DNA of 64,000 bases from Pyricularia pennisetigena (lineage: Eukaryota > Ascomycota > Sordariomycetes > Magnaporthales > Pyriculariaceae), in assembly GCF_004337985.1 (NCBI RefSeq), contig NC_043740.1:2579616-2643615 (forward strand), in the 5' to 3' direction. Positions 61,173-64,000 of the stretch are shown here, piece after piece. How positions within the stretch are numbered: position 1 is the stretch's first letter; the number at the start of each line of letters is the position of its first letter. Below the pieces are notes generated by a model that worked only from the letters and a program-made list of their open reading frames with translations, searched no databases and had not been told where the DNA came from. The translations under genes and the position numbers were made by a program.

Positions 61173-64000
61173 CGCATGTGAGGTGCTGTTCGCAACCCAT
61201 CAAGCAAAAGCACATGGAATGATTTCGACGGCCTGAGTCAGACAGACTTTGGGCTGTGCTATATTGAAAAAAGCAAAACAACGAGTGCCTGCCTACTTTT
61301 TGGTGGTAAGTTAGCAGTAGGACCGATAGCGGCAAAGAGAAGTAAAAAATCAAAATGTATTACTATTGTACCCCGAGGGGGAAAAATTCAAAATAAAATA
61401 CCAAGTAAAAAAAGAACACATAAAAAAAAAAAATATGCAGCAACAATGTCCAACGGCTTGGTCGCCGTCGTTTGGCCGTTAAGTGGATCCTTGGTGACTT
61501 TGAGACTTCTGGAAACCAAAGTGCCCCATATTTTCCAGTACAGTATCAGTAAAAATAGTGGGCTTCGATCACCCAGGGGAAGAGGGATGCGCGTGCAAGG
61601 CAAGCAGGCGGGCCACGAATGGGATGGATTGGGATGCCAAGCAAAAAGCACCATGGTTTGGGTTTTTTTTGGTTTCCTCAAGCAGCCCATGCAGCCTGAT
61701 GTGCCAGGATTCTTATTTTTGTGCGTAGTACCTGTATTAGAGTACTCTATAGTTAATTGCTCTCCTGCTGCAAAGACTAAAGTGGAGATGTGCAATGTAT
61801 GTAAGCAACTTGAATGATAGGTCGCCGGGTTGATTAAACTATTTCTAGAAGTGGTCCCATACCCAGTTGCTGGCTATAGGTGGTAGACAAGTATAGTATA
61901 GTATACCTTACCTAGGGCAGGCTCTCCGCGTTGGATGATCGCCAGCGTCCCATCTGCTGGATTTTCTGTGTTCGGGTGGCAATGTTCGGCACATGTTCGT
62001 CAGCATCAGCTTAAGCTTCTGTCGCGTGAGAGTTGGACAGAAAGATGCCGCTTTAGGATGATGTGGAGGATTATACGACAGTACGGTCATTAGCTGCAAA
62101 GAATCCAACGCCTGCAGCTCCTCTGCTTACGTCGTAGCTCCTCTAGTTCAGCTCAAATATTTTCTTGTTCTAGACTGGCGATTTGTATGACTGCCCAGGC
62201 ACGTATTCGTAAGGAGGTTGACAGGTGCAATGCCCAGGCCTTCTCTCGGGATCCGGTTTGATGTCCAGGAAAAAATAGGATCCTCTTAGTTGAATGCGGG
62301 GAGCCTAGAGCTAGAACAAGTTTAGTCTAGGAGTGTTACGAGATTTCCAGGCATATTCTTCCTTAGTCGCGCCATGGGCTTGTTGCGCTATCCGGTGGTC
62401 GGGTTTTTTTTTTTTTTTTTTTTTTTCCTCCTGTCTAGCCTAGTCAACTATGCAGCAAAGAGTTGTCCTACCTTACTCCCAGTTATGAACTCATGCAAGG
62501 CGAACTTCAGTCGTCAGCTAGGCGATTAGGTAGGTATGCAACTCAAGTCGGGTTGTTTGACAGCTTGTCCATCCGGTCCCTTCGCAGCTCGTTCGCCTCG
62601 ACTTTCACGACTCGCAGCCATCTCAATTGTTCCCAGTAATATTGACAGTATACCGTGCTTGATGGATTTTCGAGGTACGTTGTGAAAAGAGAGGCTCTAA
62701 AATCGAATAAGGCAAGGTCTGGGAGCGGGTGACGTATCAGCCGTTGGCCCCCTTGGGTCCTTGGCGGGGGGCAAGGGGGGGTTATTTTCTTTGCACGTTG
62801 AACATAGTAGTCGAGAAAAGTCGAGGGCCGATTGGCTCCTGGAGTTTGAAGGGATCCATGTTTCAGCCTGGCTGTGATGCATCTCAAAACTTAACTGGGG
62901 TGTGTGGGTGGGTGGGCGTCTGTGTCTACCTGAGGGTTCCGAGTGGGGTTGCAACTTTTCGACATCTCGCCAGACCCTTGCGGTAGCTTACGGGATGTTC
63001 CCTTCTCACCCCGGCGCCCGACCCTCTCAACATGGACCGACGCCAATTGGTTCACCACAGCCATGCTCGCTGAGAGCCGCCACTTTGCGGCTGCTTGCGG
63101 ACGCGAGTCGCATGACAAGAATGAAGGAGGCCTACCGCGCAAAGAATCAACACGAACAGCAAAACCCAATTGACGATTGCGTTTGAACAATGATGACTGT
63201 AATCTTCTCTTTGATCTTGTATCCTTCTTGCCCTGCCCCCTCTGAATCATTCTTCCTGCTGTGCATTGCCCATGTGTGGCTTGCAGCCATCATCTCTCCT
63301 CAACGTATTAAGCAGATAGGATAGCAGGATCAAAGACAAAGGAGAAAAGAAAACCAATCCACTTTATCGGATGACGGCGGGCAGGCGGGGCCTGACATGA
63401 CATGCATGAAGATTCAGAGTCTGACGCCAAAAAAAGAAACCAAAGGGCATTGCGACGTCGCCTGGACTTTTTGAGTGTTTCAACCGATTCTTAGTTCATG
63501 CGGTCGATGGAGCAATCGACATCCGGACACCGGCCCATGTCAACTCGGACGAACAAAGAGTGAAAGGGTGAATTAAGAATAGGAGGAAGACAAAAAAAAA
63601 ATAAAAAAAAAAAGAGAAAGAGGAAAAAACCAGTGGGGGGTGAGCCACGAGACATGACAGCTCAAGTCTGTTCAAAACAATGGCAAGAAATCTTCTTTCA
63701 CTCCGCGCAGCTACCTGGATAGCTGCACTACAGTAGGTACAGTTCCAGTAATTAGTCTATTCGTCGTCCGATCCCCGATCTGCTCTCCCCCATATTTACC
63801 GAGGGACCGAGAATGGGGTGAACGAAAGCGCAGCGAAAAGACACAACCCAGCAGGTTTATATCCCGAAATTGAAACTAGTTCCTGTAGCTAATTAAACTA
63901 CCGCCTTAAATGTAACTTGCCTTGTAGTTTCTTGTTTCTTTCTTTTTTTTGATCTATCTTTTTTTTTTCTTTTTTGGTTTCGCCGAATTTGTGTTGCCGA
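56822..64000. other. Gene-poor region of about 7.2 kb
   Basis: The left part is the leader and promoter of the nuclear-type protein gene; the in-frame stretch up to ATG 57043 may be untranslated. The rest has no protein-like open frame, tRNA or rRNA that I can recognise. It contains GGT repeats (58726-58741), a 50-base T tract (61123-61172), a T run at 62404-62426 and scattered TAGGTA motifs (61905-61916). Confidence 0.55.
61123..61172. repeat. T50 homopolymer
   Basis: Fifty consecutive T on the plus strand, the longest homopolymer in the window. Confidence 0.95.

Noticed and set aside
1..64000. CRISPR arrays, bacterial operons, intact transposons, rRNA genes
   Set aside because: The sequence is fungal nuclear DNA. 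No regularly spaced repeats, transposase or reverse transcriptase frames, or rRNA sequence were seen.

Overview
The window is nuclear DNA of a filamentous ascomycete, most likely a Sordariomycete. Order-level placement (for example Magnaporthales) is inference only. The evidence is short GT-AG introns with CTAAC/CTGAC-type branch sites, CT-rich leaders, fungus-specific families (DUF3659, DUF6987, DUF3405) and a density of about one gene per 5 kb. A 79-base run of N (45308-45386) marks an assembly gap.

Layout. 1-2997 (+) is the 3' portion of coatomer beta (SEC26), cut by the window edge. 3406-4137 (-) is a small NTF2/SnoaL-like protein with a signal peptide. 5094-20967 holds five genes, four of which share features: a LEA/DUF3659/DUF6987 protein (5094-8088, -), a second DUF3659 protein (10568-11713, -), a Gly/Leu-rich protein (ending in exon 15943-16331, -), a hydrophobic-start/acidic-end protein (17569-18694, -) and a highly charged protein (19883-20967, +). 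23291-25775 (+) is acetolactate synthase (ILV2). 30356-31516 (+) is a disordered Ser/Pro-rich protein. 33115-35078 (+) is an MFS drug:H+ antiporter-type transporter. 39888-42219 (+) is a DUF3405 type II membrane protein. 43564-44863 (+) is a multipass membrane protein with an N-terminal SAP-like segment. 45626-47905 (-) is a cytochrome P450, convergent with the previous gene. 52998-56821 (-) is reconstructed as one large nuclear-type protein across an unusually long intron. The rest is gene-poor, with microsatellites, long T tracts and recurring TAGGTA-type motifs.

How the genes relate. Most are unrelated housekeeping or accessory genes. The exception is 5-21 kb. Two genes carry DUF3659 repeats, two carry Gly/Leu-rich segments, and two end in the same amphipathic motif (LNLEVEI / LKA / IHGDL / LALL) interrupted by an intron at the same codon phase. 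This looks like a local family of disordered and repeat proteins and is the best candidate here for an undescribed system. No function can be read from the sequence.

Splice sites were assigned by eye from GT/AG, branch-site and frame agreement. The 3' ends of the genes at about 15.9 kb and 20.9 kb are the least certain.
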